Below are positions 22,351-31,003 of a stretch of 64,000 nucleotides of DNA, piece after piece. Origin of the DNA: an uncultured Siphonobacter sp. (GTDB lineage Bacteria > Bacteroidota > Bacteroidia > Cytophagales > Spirosomataceae); the NCBI GenBank assembly GCA_913774715.1, contig CAJYHS010000191.1, forward strand, positions 1-64,000, given 5' to 3'. Every line of letters starts with the position of its first letter. Position 1 is the stretch's first letter. The notes under the pieces are model-generated. The model was not told the DNA's origin, did not search any database, and was given only the letters and a program-made list of their open reading frames with translations. A program made the position numbers and the translations under genes.

Positions 22351-24648
22351 CTAATTATTTAAAGACTCAGGACTAACCTGTTTTTTAGCTTTTTTCTGCA
22401 TTGCCGAGGCTTGTTCCTGCGACTGCGACGCCCGGATTTCAGCCCTTGCCATCAAAAAGGCCAGGCATGATTCAGCTCCCTGATTGCAATTTACTGAGTG
22501 AGGCTGTAATCCGTCATAACAACCACCCGAAGTCTCATCATATAACGGTAATCCGGTATCATTCTTGCCTAAATACCATTCAAATGCTGTATTTGCCGCA
22601 TCATGCCAAACGTCGAGACCCGTATAGGCGTGAGCAGCCAGATACGCTCCAATGGACGCCGCTGCTTCTAAAGGCTGCTGGTCAAAGATCGCTGGTTCGC
22701 TACCCATAGGATAAAATCCTTCGGATCCGATGGGGCGGAAATGGCCTTCAGGTGCGGTCTGTACATCACGTAACCATTCCAGGGTATGTAATCCTACCAG
22801 TTGATGTTCAGGAACGTCCGAGCATAATAAAGCTTGCGAAAGTCGGGCATTGTCATAACTCAAAATGGGTTCAAACCAATACCAGTGCGGACGAGCAGCC
22901 TGACGTAACAATCCACACAGGCGATCACCTAATTGTTTTCTTAAATCACGCTTATGACGTTCACCGGGATAGCGGTGTAAGAATTCACTTAACCCCAGCA
23001 TCGTAAAGGCCCAGCTTCGGGGAGAAGTCATTTCAAGCACTTTATCAATGGAACGATCAAATAAGTCACGAGCCCAATTGCGTAAGTCAGGACGACGGGT
23101 ACGGGCAATCATCCCACCTAAAGCCCAGATGGCTCGGCCATGGCTATCGTCGGATCCGTAGCTCTCCAGCCATTCCCGACCATAAGACATAAAATTACGG
23201 AAGCGTCCTTTTTCCGGATCAAAAGCATGATTCAGGAAAGATGAATACACGTCAATCATCCAGGGGATACGAGCATCTACAATCTCTCCATCGGCATCCA
23301 GATAGGAAGCCAGTAATAAAGCTCTGGCATTATCGTCCGTACAATACCCTTCTTCGCGGTGCGGCAAGGTATACCGTGCGTGTTGAATAATTCCAGTTGA
23401 ATCAGTTAATCGATATAAATGATCCAGTTTCAACGCAGGCATCACTGCATAATTCAAGCTGATGCGAGAAGAAACACTATAACCAAATAATTGTCGGTAG
23501 TTCCCTACTACTTCCCGCCAAACCATAGGGCGGCTGTATTCGTACGCCCGCTCCCGCATTTCCTGACGATACTGAGGATCATCAAACATGTGAATCAAAG
23601 CCTCTGCAATAGCTTCGGAAGAGCCAAAAGGAACTAATATCCCACGGTCATTAGCCAGTAACTCTTCCGCATGCCAGTAAGGAGTAGAGACTACTGCCTT
23701 TCCACAGCCTACGGAATAAGCCAGGGTGCCTGAAGTAATCTGGGCAGCATTAAGATAGGGCGTTAAGTACACGTCCGCCATTTCCAGATACTGAACCAGA
23801 TCATCCAGTTCTACGAAACGATTGTGAAACTGTACGTGCTCTGCTACGCCTAATTCTTCTGCCAGTTGAATCAAACTATTTCTGTATTCTTCACCACGTT
23901 CCCGAATCAGATTGGGGTGGGTAGCTCCCAGGATCACATACGTTAACTCTGGATGTTTCTCAACCACAGCTGGCAAGGCAGCAATAGCAGTTTCAATCCC
24001 TTTATTAGGCGAAATCAAGCCAAAGGTTAAGACTACCTTCTTGTTTTCTAAACCAAATTTATCTTTGAAATGATCAGGATTAGAGAAAGGCACGTCGGGG
24101 ATTCCATGGGGAATAACCGCGATTTTCTCCGGACTGATTTCGTAAATCGTTTCCAGAAACTGACGACCTTTCTCCGACATCACCACCAAAAATGAAGAGC
24201 GTTCTGCAATCTGACGCAGTACGCGATCCTGTGAAGGCGATGGGTCCTGAAGAACGGTATGGAGGGTGGTAATGACCGGCATTTTTACCCGGTTAAGCAA
24301 GTCGAGGATGTACTCACCAGATTCACCACCGTAAATGCCGTATTCATGTTGCAGGCAAAGAGCTTCTACGCCTGACTCATTCAGATATTTAGCCGTTTCC
24401 AAATAGGCAGATCGGCTGTGTTGATCAAATGTATATTTTACTTCTGAAGGGTATTCATACGTTCCGGGATGATCTTCTACCGCCACTACAAATGTATCCA
24501 GATCATCATACCGTTTTTGAAAATGTGTTCTCAGGTCATGAGTAAACGTAGCAATACCGCACTGGCGAGGGAAATAGTCTCCCAGAAACGCAATGCGGCG
24601 AACAGGTAAAGTATCAATCAAATCGGAAAAGAGCTTAGTAATGTTCAT
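22351..24648 (-). CDS. GT4 glycosyltransferase with C-terminal helical domain
   Basis: A 765-residue protein. Residues ~15-395 form a GT-B GT4 domain: FLGDYFPRQCGIATFTHDL, the EHYGIYGGESGEYIL-like substrate region, then GLISPNKGIETAIAALP and LTPYLNAAQITSGTLAYSVG with GCGKAVVSTPYWHAEELL (nucleotide-sugar site). Residues ~400-765 are helical, with GYCTDDNARALLLA, DSHGRAIWALG and YGRE near active-site-like positions typical of (alpha/alpha)6 barrels. The sugar donor is unknown; partnership with the GH130 gene points to mannose. The translated start MNITKLFSDLIDTLPVRRIAF is the only likely one. Pairing of such a GT4 with GH130 is a known arrangement. Confidence 0.8.
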   Translation of the reverse strand: MNITKLFSDLIDTLPVRRIAFLGDYFPRQCGIATFTHDLRTHFQKRYDDLDTFVVAVEDHPGTYEYPSEVKYTFDQHSRSAYLETAKYLNESGVEALCLQHEYGIYGGESGEYILDLLNRVKMPVITTLHTVLQDPSPSQDRVLRQIAERSSFLVVMSEKGRQFLETIYEISPEKIAVIPHGIPDVPFSNPDHFKDKFGLENKKVVLTFGLISPNKGIETAIAALPAVVEKHPELTYVILGATHPNLIRERGEEYRNSLIQLAEELGVAEHVQFHNRFVELDDLVQYLEMADVYLTPYLNAAQITSGTLAYSVGCGKAVVSTPYWHAEELLANDRGILVPFGSSEAIAEALIHMFDDPQYRQEMRERAYEYSRPMVWREVVGNYRQLFGYSVSSRISLNYAVMPALKLDHLYRLTDSTGIIQHARYTLPHREEGYCTDDNARALLLASYLDADGEIVDARIPWMIDVYSSFLNHAFDPEKGRFRNFMSYGREWLESYGSDDSHGRAIWALGGMIARTRRPDLRNWARDLFDRSIDKVLEMTSPRSWAFTMLGLSEFLHRYPGERHKRDLRKQLGDRLCGLLRQAARPHWYWFEPILSYDNARLSQALLCSDVPEHQLVGLHTLEWLRDVQTAPEGHFRPIGSEGFYPMGSEPAIFDQQPLEAAASIGAYLAAHAYTGLDVWHDAANTAFEWYLGKNDTGLPLYDETSGGCYDGLQPHSVNCNQGAESCLAFLMARAEIRASQSQEQASAMQKKAKKQVSPESLNN

Positions 24649-25275
24649 AATAATAACGGTTTATGACTCATGATTGGGTTGCTAGTAAGCTTAGGGCTGT
24701 AATCTTAATAAAAGACAATATTTTCAAAGGCTATCAGGTTGTACTATTAATTAAAAAATCGATACCAATTCATTAATAGAAGCATTTATGGCTCTGTAGT
24801 TGCATTTGTGGTAACAATTCCCCGTATTACTTTGGTACAATTCCGGATTTTGAGAGATCAAGTAGATAACGCAAAACCATCAGCCGGGCCTGGAAATGGA
24901 AATGAATCCTGAACCCATTTTTATTCAAAACTCTTACCGAGGTTCGGCAAAGCGAGCAATAGTATTATCAATAAAACTTCGGTAACGGCTTTTCGGGACA
25001 ACAGTCGGCTCATCGATTACTCGACTACGAAAGGGGCTATTACTTCTTTTGCGTGTTTGTTACCTCAGCAGTTGGCCGAAAGGTCGAAAAATTTGGGAAG
25101 GACACGACTCTGAGTCGAGTTAAGCAACCCTGAGATGTTAATCTCTATTACGTTTTATAGCCTCAGAAGATGCCAGTCATCTAACGAAACCAGCCCTTCA
25201 TCCCAAGAGCATCCATAGTATAAATACTTAAAATACAAGAGGTTGAATATATATAACCTACTGTATTACTATCTA
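24649..25275. other. 627-bp gap between GT4 and response regulator genes
   Basis: Apart from the decayed SDR there is no gene. The first 200 bp are AT-rich and hold the GT4 upstream region. CGACTC-T-GAGTCG at 25105-25117 is a short inverted repeat inside the pseudogene. Confidence 0.5.
24861..25225 (+). pseudogene. Remnant of a short-chain dehydrogenase (SDR)
   Basis: No long frame exists, but on the plus strand the piece from 24914 to the stop at 25111 reads HFYSKLLPRFGKASNSIINK then TSVTAFRDNSRLIDYSTTKG and AITSFACLLPQQLAE. This corresponds to the YxxxK active-site region of SDRs such as YghA, where one expects SIINTTSVTAYRGS...LDYSSTKGAI. Beyond the stop, another frame reads SEDASHLTKPALHPKS (about 25165-25215), matching the SDR end LASDDASYITGQVLHPNG. 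The gene has therefore lost its N-terminal half and carries stops and frameshifts. Confidence 0.6.
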
Positions 25276-25725
25276 TCATCCGCAAGACGGAAGCTTTACC
25301 GTATTAAACCAGAAGCCACCCAGATACTCAACCATACTCAGCGTTTCGGTAAATGTACTGGGCTTGATCAGGTAAGAATTGGTACCATAATCATACGACT
25401 CCTGTATATCCTGAGTAGCCCGGGAAGTGCTCAATACCACTACCGGAATTCTTCTCAGTTCGGGGTCTTTTTTCAACTCCTGTAATACTTCTTTCCCATT
25501 TTTACGGGGCATATTCAAGTCGAGTATAATAAAACTTGGTCGTGGACTATCAGCAGGATTTGCATAACGCCCCCTTCGCTTCAAATAATCACAACACTCC
25601 TGCCCGTCAGAAACAAAACGTATGTCGCTTACCTGATAATACTGCTCGAGGGCTTCCCGAAATAAATCCTGATCGTCGGAATCGTCTTCCGCCATCAGAA
25701 GAACGAAATCCAGTACTTTTTTCAT
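25276..25725 (-). CDS. Single-domain response regulator (CheY/Rcp-like)
   Basis: A 149-residue receiver domain with no output domain. The acidic pocket is AEDDSDDQDLF near residue 12, the phospho-acceptor is Asp69 in ILDLNMPRKNG, the conserved Thr/Ser is in VVLSTSRATQDIQ, and Lys lies in YLIKPSTF. The insertion CDYLKRRGRYANPADSPRP is typical of the Rcp1/phytochrome-associated receivers common in Cytophagales, usually encoded beside a kinase. No kinase is adjacent here, so it probably acts with one encoded elsewhere. Confidence 0.85.
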   Translation of the reverse strand: MKKVLDFVLLMAEDDSDDQDLFREALEQYYQVSDIRFVSDGQECCDYLKRRGRYANPADSPRPSFIILDLNMPRKNGKEVLQELKKDPELRRIPVVVLSTSRATQDIQESYDYGTNSYLIKPSTFTETLSMVEYLGGFWFNTVKLPSCG

Positions 25726-25841
25726 TTAATACGTTTCTTAAATAGAGCAAACACCTGAGCTTTACCAATTGACGTACAAACTGCCTCTCGTCAAGAAGTG
25801 TTTAAAAATACTATTAATTTCTACCTTTCAAGTACATTAAA

Positions 25842-25873
25842 AAAGCTTCATCCTTATACATGGATGAAGCTTT
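25842..25873 (-). terminator. Terminator after the acidic-protein gene
   Basis: AAAGCTTCATCC pairs perfectly with GGATGAAGCTTT across an 8-base loop, followed by U on the minus strand. Confidence 0.8.
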
Positions 25874-25899
25874 ATAACGGTACCATACAAACGTTACTA

Positions 25900-26235
25900 C
25901 TAGTTTGTATTGGTAAGGGTGTTATCCCCGTAATATTCATTCGACGGATGAGGTTTTGAGATTCCCAGTTCACGAGTATCCAGTTGCTCCACTTCATCAA
26001 TTTCATCGTCACCAATGACGATGTTTGAATCATCGGGAAAATCCTCCTCAATAACGGCATCTTCATCCGTCAGATCAGGGTCTTCATCATCTTCATATAC
26101 CGTCAGATCTTCTTCTTCAAACTCCTCTCCATCCAACTCCTCGTTTAATTCTTCATCATCTAACTCTTCCTCTTCGGGAGACAATGAAGATTTCACTACT
26201 AACTCATCTTCTGTTAATTCATTAGCCTGGAACAT
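25900..26235 (-). CDS. Extremely acidic disordered protein
   Basis: A 111-residue protein of which more than 40 percent is Asp or Glu, mostly in residues 8-85 (EEEELDDEELNEELDGEEF, DDEDPDLTDEDAVIEED). It has no signal peptide or membrane span and ends HPSNEYYGDNTLTNTN. Such acidic, probably disordered proteins can act as metal buffers, histone-like mimics or binding platforms. The family is not recognised. It sits 20 bp after the SHOCT-like gene on the same strand and is followed by a terminator, so both may form one transcript. Confidence 0.6.
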   Translation of the reverse strand: MFQANELTEDELVVKSSLSPEEEELDDEELNEELDGEEFEEEDLTVYEDDEDPDLTDEDAVIEEDFPDDSNIVIGDDEIDEVEQLDTRELGISKPHPSNEYYGDNTLTNTN

Positions 26236-26255
26236 AAGTATATACAGTTTAGTGA

Positions 26256-26825
26256 TTAATCTATTTGAGTTAATTGATCTACCGGAATTTCTCCCTGATC
26301 AGTTAATAATACCAGTGTATTGCGGCCCTGTTGCTGATTCTGTCCCAAACCCAGAACAAAATAAGGAGCTGTGCTATATCTTTCACCTGAGTTTAATACT
26401 AATAGCGACTGTTCAGGATAAAATACATAGGATATTCCATTCTGTGTACCCTGCCAGCCACCCATCGGTGTTTTTTCTGGTTCTTCATCCAGGTTAGTAA
26501 CGTTCGTGGGGTTTGAAGATGGCACCTGTCCCGGAACGGATGATGCTGATAACAAAGGCTCATAGGTAACATCGGCCGAACTCGCTAAAGGAGCCAGTTC
26601 ATTAATCAATCCTAACAAACGCGTTTTGAGGATGTGATTATTCCAGTCAGAAATCATCAGCATTCCATTTTGCCATTGACCTTGTCCCCCAAATTCGGGC
26701 GAATTAAATTGTACCTGTCGACCTTTTGAATGCAATAAGCCTTGCCATATCTGATCTACGGCATTATTACTAAAATCATATCGCTGAGCGGCCTGTTCAA
26801 GAAAAACTGCTGTTCCCTCTCCCAT
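26256..26825 (-). CDS. SHOCT-type short cytoplasmic protein
   Basis: The frame is open to 26933, but the Met at 26825 (MGEGTAVFLEQAAQRYDFSN) is the likely start; 189 residues. The N-terminal ~75 residues follow the pattern of a widespread small module in which YxxSxxAV is followed by QFNSPEFGGQGQWQNGMLMI and a DWNNHILKTRL helix. The middle is proline/serine-rich (PGQVPSSNPTNVTN). The C-terminal part is beta-rich (ISYVFYPEQSLLVLNSGE). Its function is not known. The acidic protein follows 20 bp downstream. Confidence 0.55.
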   Translation of the reverse strand: MGEGTAVFLEQAAQRYDFSNNAVDQIWQGLLHSKGRQVQFNSPEFGGQGQWQNGMLMISDWNNHILKTRLLGLINELAPLASSADVTYEPLLSASSVPGQVPSSNPTNVTNLDEEPEKTPMGGWQGTQNGISYVFYPEQSLLVLNSGERYSTAPYFVLGLGQNQQQGRNTLVLLTDQGEIPVDQLTQID

Positions 26826-26979
26826 AATAATAGTTGTTTTTTGGAAAAATGAAGGAAAAAGCCGTTCCATACAAACCCGAACACATGTGCGGATAACCCT
26901 ATCATCATTCACTACTTTCCAAACAAATGACAATTATCTGTTTTTCAATTCATTAGATCTATTAATTGCTCAGCTCTTT

Positions 26980-28326
26980 TCAGGTCAATTGTTTTTTCTT
27001 TCGAATTGTCCTGGGAATCCACTCTTTTGGTGGGACTGGGTAGGAACTTCCCAACCATACCGCATACCGATTTTGCTCTGAGCGTCTAAGCCGCCATGGT
27101 TCATGCAAAAACCGGGGAGGAAGATTAACTAATTCGGGTAACCATATTCTAAGAAAATGGATACTGGATTCCATCTTCTGGGACTCTCTCACCGGGTTTA
27201 AGTATTTTCGGGAAGCAATGGGTTGGCTTACATAGTAATAAAAGAGCCGTGGTTCAAAGTCCAGCGAGTGCTGAGCTAACCAGCATAATCCTTTGGCTTC
27301 AAATTCAGGGAATCTTTGCTTTAATACCGAAAGGAGTAACAACCTTAAGCGAGGAATTAAATAACCCGTCTCGAGTAAGCATCGCATGGAAGCGTCTACC
27401 AGGGGAAAGCCCAAACGTCCTTTCTTCCAGCATTCAAAAAGCTTCTCTCGATCTTCATTGCCCACGTGCTCAGAAGGAAGCAAGTCGCAGGCAAAGCCTT
27501 GGTGAGTCGTAAAGAGAATGTGATCGTGTTTGTAAAGGTGAGCGAGGAAATCCTTTAAAGCGTTAGGATAAAAGCCCTCTCCAATAGCCTGCTGACAAGC
27601 CTGAAAAATCTGTCTGACGGACAGGTTACCCCAGGCTATATAAGGTGACAAACGGCTGGCATTATATCGACTTAGGTAAGGATTATTATCAGCCTCAAGG
27701 TATTGGACAGCCCTGATTTTCAGAAAACTGTTTAACCAGTCCTGAGCCTGCTCAGGACCGCCCCGCTGAAAATGGAAATCAGGAATATAATACTGATCGG
27801 GTGTATCAATGATGGATAGTTCTTCAATAAAACCTATGCTAACTGAAATGGGCTTTATTCTGGATAAATCAGGCGTAATGACCTTTTTCTTCATTTCTTT
27901 CTGCCAGAATTTTTTCCAGTTAGCCGATGTAGGTAACTCTTCGAGCGGCTCAGAAGCTTGCCAATCAATCTCATTTTCATGGCAGAAAGCTTCGATGGCT
28001 TCATTACGTTTCTCTAAAGCCTTTAGCCCCTTTTCCCGGTAAGAAAAAATACATCCTACTCCATACCTACGGTGAATTTTTTGCAGGACTGCCAGGAAAT
28101 CATTCCGAAATACATGAAGTACGATCCCTGAGCTTTTGAGAACGTTACTTAAGTCCTGCAAAGATTCCATAATGAACCGTCCATGCCGGGGATTAAAGTG
28201 TCCCTCATTCAACATGATGGGTTCATAGCAGTAGATTAGCAATAACGGTTGTCCAGCTTCAATAGCAGCCTGTAAAGGAGCATGATCTGCTAATCGTAGA
28301 TCTCTTTGAAACCACAGAATATTCAT
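26980..28326 (-). CDS. Divergent photolyase/cryptochrome family protein
   Basis: A 448-residue protein with an N-terminal antenna-binding Rossmann domain (NILWFQRDLRLADHAPLQ at the start). The C-terminal helical FAD domain contains SRYNASRLSPYIAWGNLS and GRLGFPLVDASMRCLLETGY. In classical photolyases the next region is ...MHNRLRM... then DLAANNGGWQW and DAxPYFRIFNP. Here it reads YLIPRLRL, then LDFEPRLFYYYVSQPIASRK and YLNP. The FAD-proximal Asn and the Asp-x-x-PYFRI part are therefore replaced. A related group of short photolyase-like proteins is known with DYEPGIHYSQ at this place. A repair enzyme or a light sensor are both possible. Confidence 0.75.
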   Translation of the reverse strand: MNILWFQRDLRLADHAPLQAAIEAGQPLLLIYCYEPIMLNEGHFNPRHGRFIMESLQDLSNVLKSSGIVLHVFRNDFLAVLQKIHRRYGVGCIFSYREKGLKALEKRNEAIEAFCHENEIDWQASEPLEELPTSANWKKFWQKEMKKKVITPDLSRIKPISVSIGFIEELSIIDTPDQYYIPDFHFQRGGPEQAQDWLNSFLKIRAVQYLEADNNPYLSRYNASRLSPYIAWGNLSVRQIFQACQQAIGEGFYPNALKDFLAHLYKHDHILFTTHQGFACDLLPSEHVGNEDREKLFECWKKGRLGFPLVDASMRCLLETGYLIPRLRLLLLSVLKQRFPEFEAKGLCWLAQHSLDFEPRLFYYYVSQPIASRKYLNPVRESQKMESSIHFLRIWLPELVNLPPRFLHEPWRLRRSEQNRYAVWLGSSYPVPPKEWIPRTIRKKKQLT

Positions 28327-28639
28327 AACTGAAGATTAAACCAAAAGAAGAGCGAAAGAATTATACCAGTTTATTACATCTGGAATTTTATGGCTTACGT
28401 TGTGTGTGTATAAGTATCATCCAATCTATGAAAAGAATGATCTTTACCTGGACAAGATGGCTTTCCGAGTAAACCCCTCATGCAACGTATCAAGGCTCAT
28501 TTGCATCTAGCTGATATACCTAAAACTCAGAAACGGTTCTGTAAAAACCTGTGCAGTTCATCAGCTTTCTTATATAGAATTTGACCATCTGAGCGTTTTG
28601 CTTTTGTTTTGTGATTAAAATTTAGAATTCCATCGGCAG
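28327..28639. other. 313-bp divergent gap
   Basis: No gene was seen. TTTG at about 28581 followed after 19-20 bp by TTGTTTTG (one mismatch to TAnnTTTG) is a possible promoter for the plus-strand beta-barrel gene. A short frame MKRMIFTWTRWLSE near 28430 ends quickly and is not called. Confidence 0.35.
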
Positions 28640-29236
28640 ATGCTTCGACAACTCCCCCTCCTATTGTCCCTGATTTTCATTAGCTTACTATCAACTAATG
28701 GCTCAGCTCAGGTGTTACATTTAAAACCACATTTTGGTCTGAAAGCCGGTTTGAGTTCTGGTAATACCATTCGTACTCCCCAAAGCGACGTTGTTTCCCG
28801 TTTCAACTCGGGCTTACACCTGGGTGGATTTTATCGACAACGCTTTAACAAATTTGTTATTCAGCCAGAAGTAGTGCTTACCCAACGGGGTGGTGCTCTG
28901 AAAACAGGTTCTACGGTTACCCGCAATACCTTTTATTATGCAACCGCAGCCGCTGTTTTAGGTTATGTGGTCACGGAAGGATTGACTCTAGAAGCTGGTC
29001 CTGAATATGCCTATGCTCTGAACGGCCCCAATAGCACCCCTCGTGGCCCCAACAATCGTACGGACTATGGTTTCACAGCCGGCTTACGTTATGATTTTAT
29101 GGATGCGGCCGATAAGGTTAGTCTGGGACTTCGTTACAGTCGTGGGTTTAATAATCTGATTACCACCGAACCCGGCGTGACATTTACGAACCAAACGGTT
29201 CAGGTTTCACTGATTTACAACTTCTATAAAGAATAG
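28640..29236 (+). CDS. PorT-like outer-membrane beta-barrel protein
   Basis: A 198-residue protein with a signal peptide (residues 1-24, cleavage near GSAQ-V). The remainder is a chain of amphipathic beta strands (HFGLKAGLSSGN, FNSGLHLGGFYRQRFNKFVI, LTLEAGPEYAYAL, DYGFTAGLRYDFMDAADKVS, LGLRYSRGFNN) ending in VQVSLIYNFYK with terminal aromatic residue, the signature of outer-membrane barrels of the PorT/OprF-like 'outer membrane beta-barrel' group. Eight strands are likely. The ligand is unknown. A terminator follows at 29285-29326. Confidence 0.7.
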   Translation: MLRQLPLLLSLIFISLLSTNGSAQVLHLKPHFGLKAGLSSGNTIRTPQSDVVSRFNSGLHLGGFYRQRFNKFVIQPEVVLTQRGGALKTGSTVTRNTFYYATAAAVLGYVVTEGLTLEAGPEYAYALNGPNSTPRGPNNRTDYGFTAGLRYDFMDAADKVSLGLRYSRGFNNLITTEPGVTFTNQTVQVSLIYNFYKE

Positions 29237-29284
29237 AAAAACGTTGGCACATCCCTCGTCTCGAAGGATTATGCTAAAAACCAT

Positions 29285-29326
29285 AAAAAAAACGCCCGGG
29301 TCATGCATCCCTCGGGCGTTTTTTTT
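29285..29326 (+). terminator. Terminator of the beta-barrel gene
   Basis: A8CGCCCG pairs perfectly with CGGGCGT8 across a 14-base loop. Confidence 0.8.
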
Positions 29327-29512
29327 CATCAGGCATTTGTATTGATGAAACACGGGTTGAAGAGCTGGCACAGCTTTCGTAAGTACCCCTGATACATTCC
29401 ATGATAATTATGGGAATTCATTTCCTAAAATCTCATAACAGCCATGAATACTCGTCGAAAATCAATACATTTGTTTATAGATATGTTTGCCAAAGGTAAT
29501 CAACTATACCGA

Positions 29513-30232
29513 ATGACTAACCGATTATTTATAGTACTCTCAGTGTTCCTGCTCGTATTTTTATCCAGTGAGTTAGGGTTTGCTCAGGGCCAAGTGAAAA
29601 CCATTCAGTTCTCTGGAGTTGTAGTAGGCGGAAAGCAATCTGAAATTCTGCCCGGAGCTACGATCTGGATTCCTAAGTCTGGCGGAAGTACAGCTACTAC
29701 CAACAACGGTTACTTTAGCTTACCCGTTTTTCCTGGCGATAGTATCATTTTCAGTTATACCGGTTACCGCCGTCAATACCTGATTATTCCTAAAAACTAT
29801 CACGAAGCTTCTTATTCAGCCAAGATTGTCTTACGGGAAGACGCGATTACTCTGCGGGAAGTAAAGATTTACCCTTTCCGGAATTACGAAGAATTCAAGA
29901 AAGAGTTTCTGGCCATGAATCTGCCCGATGCTCGTGAACGCGAAGCTTTAGCTCGTAATACCGATCCTGATTACCTCCGTCGAATGGCGGTGATGCAGGG
30001 AGCTGGCCCCAGTGCTACCTTCCAGGAATCGCAGCGGCAGATCACCAGCTACAATGCCAATAAGGGTTTTGCTAATACCATTCCTTTCTTTAATCCTTTT
30101 GCCTGGGCAAGTATGATTAAGGATATTAAGGATGGTGCCCTGAAGGATAATTCCTGGAAATCTCTTTATAGTGACGCTCCTCTCCTGAACACCAATCGGG
30201 ATTCTTACATAAGACAACAACGGGGTAATTAG
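29513..30232 (+). CDS. Secreted protein with CarboxypepD_reg-like domain
   Basis: The frame opens at 29444, but the Met at 29513 (MTNRLFIVLSVFLLVFLSSE) gives a proper signal peptide ending near FAQ-GQ; 239 residues. Residues ~28-100 form a CarboxypepD_reg-like beta-sandwich (FSGVVVGGKQSEILPGATI ... NNGYFSLPVFPGDSIIFSYT, then YRRQYLIIP), the module that precedes many TonB-linked receptors. Here no plug or barrel follows; the rest is helical and charged. A stand-alone surface or periplasmic binding protein is inferred. A terminator lies at 30258-30276. Confidence 0.65.
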   Translation: MTNRLFIVLSVFLLVFLSSELGFAQGQVKTIQFSGVVVGGKQSEILPGATIWIPKSGGSTATTNNGYFSLPVFPGDSIIFSYTGYRRQYLIIPKNYHEASYSAKIVLREDAITLREVKIYPFRNYEEFKKEFLAMNLPDAREREALARNTDPDYLRRMAVMQGAGPSATFQESQRQITSYNANKGFANTIPFFNPFAWASMIKDIKDGALKDNSWKSLYSDAPLLNTNRDSYIRQQRGN

Positions 30233-30257
30233 TCTCCTGGATACCTAGTAAAAGAAG

Positions 30258-30281
30258 GTCCGCTCCAAAAGCGGACTTTTT
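30258..30281 (+). terminator. Terminator after the CarboxypepD_reg-like gene
   Basis: GTCCGCT pairs with AGCGGAC and is followed by TTTTTT. Confidence 0.75.
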
Positions 30282-30424
30282 TGTTATACAGCTCACTATC
30301 AGACTGTCATAATTACACTTTAGTGAAAATTACGTAGATTAAATTCCCCAATTTAATGTCATAATGGCTTCTCTAGAGTTCTGGTAGGGTATTTTAACTT
30401 TACTAGTTAAAATTCGTAAAAGCC

Positions 30425-30826
30425 ATGAAATCTCAAATCTCAATACCGAAAGAAATACTCGCGAATATTGACTTTGCGAATACGCTTAACGGAGGCCGGG
30501 CTGAATCTTTAGTCTGGGTAAACCGTGGAGAAAATGGTTATGAAGTATTCGTGAAAATGCCGGGAGTTGATCCCGATGATTTACAGGTTGATGTTGAGGA
30601 TGGCCACCTTTGGTTATATACCTTACACCCTGTATTGAAAATAGAAAAAAATGAAGAGGTAGAAAGCTTTTTACCCTTTACGCTGGGAGATTTGATTATT
30701 CCCAATGATGTTGATGTTGAACATATTTCGGCTCGTTACCGGAATGGTCGCTGGCGGGTATTCCTCCCCTTCCATGAAGATAACGACGAGGGTTATCAAC
30801 GTCACATCGATTTAGATTGGGAGTAA
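30425..30826 (+). CDS. Hsp20/alpha-crystallin-like protein
   Basis: A 133-residue protein with an alpha-crystallin-type fold at residues ~30-120. The pattern YEVFVKMPGVDPDDLQVDVE then LWLYTLHP is followed by the second strand block IIPNDVDVEHISARYRNGRW and RVFLPF, the small-heat-shock-protein pattern. The family's A-x-x-x-n-G-v-L is here ARYRNGRWRVFLPF, and the C-terminal I-x-I motif is missing, so oligomerisation may differ from classical Hsp20. The role is presumably holding unfolded proteins. Monocistronic, with terminators on both sides. Confidence 0.75.
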   Translation: MKSQISIPKEILANIDFANTLNGGRAESLVWVNRGENGYEVFVKMPGVDPDDLQVDVEDGHLWLYTLHPVLKIEKNEEVESFLPFTLGDLIIPNDVDVEHISARYRNGRWRVFLPFHEDNDEGYQRHIDLDWE

Positions 30827-30873
30827 CTTTTGTTGAACTCATTCTTTCGGCAAGAGATTTTCTAACATATAAC

Positions 30874-30907
30874 AAAAAAGGCTGATTTAAACGTCAGCTT
30901 TTTTTTA
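30874..30907 (+). terminator. Terminator after the Hsp20-like gene
   Basis: AAAAGGCTGA pairs with TCAGCTTTTT with one bulged base and a T run. Confidence 0.65.
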
Positions 30908-30959
30908 TGCCCTATTCTTTAACGTAATAAGCCTAATTTATTAACTACCCAGGGTGGTA

Positions 30960-30998
30960 AAACGAAAGTGGCTGGTAACTTACCAGCCACTTTCGTTT
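30960..30998 (-). terminator. 39-nt perfect palindrome after the hydrophilic-protein gene
   Basis: Bases 30960-30978 are perfectly complementary to 30980-30998 (19-bp arms, one central base). It lies 5 bp after the stop of the minus-strand gene and serves as its probable terminator, in the same style as the other long stems here. Confidence 0.65.
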
Positions 30999-31003
30999 AT
31001 GAA

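Noticed and set aside
26015-26497. Serine-rich plus-strand frame of 160 codons
   Set aside because: It is the mirror of the Asp/Glu-rich gene on the minus strand (GAA/GAT read backwards gives Ser-rich text) and of part of the neighbouring gene.
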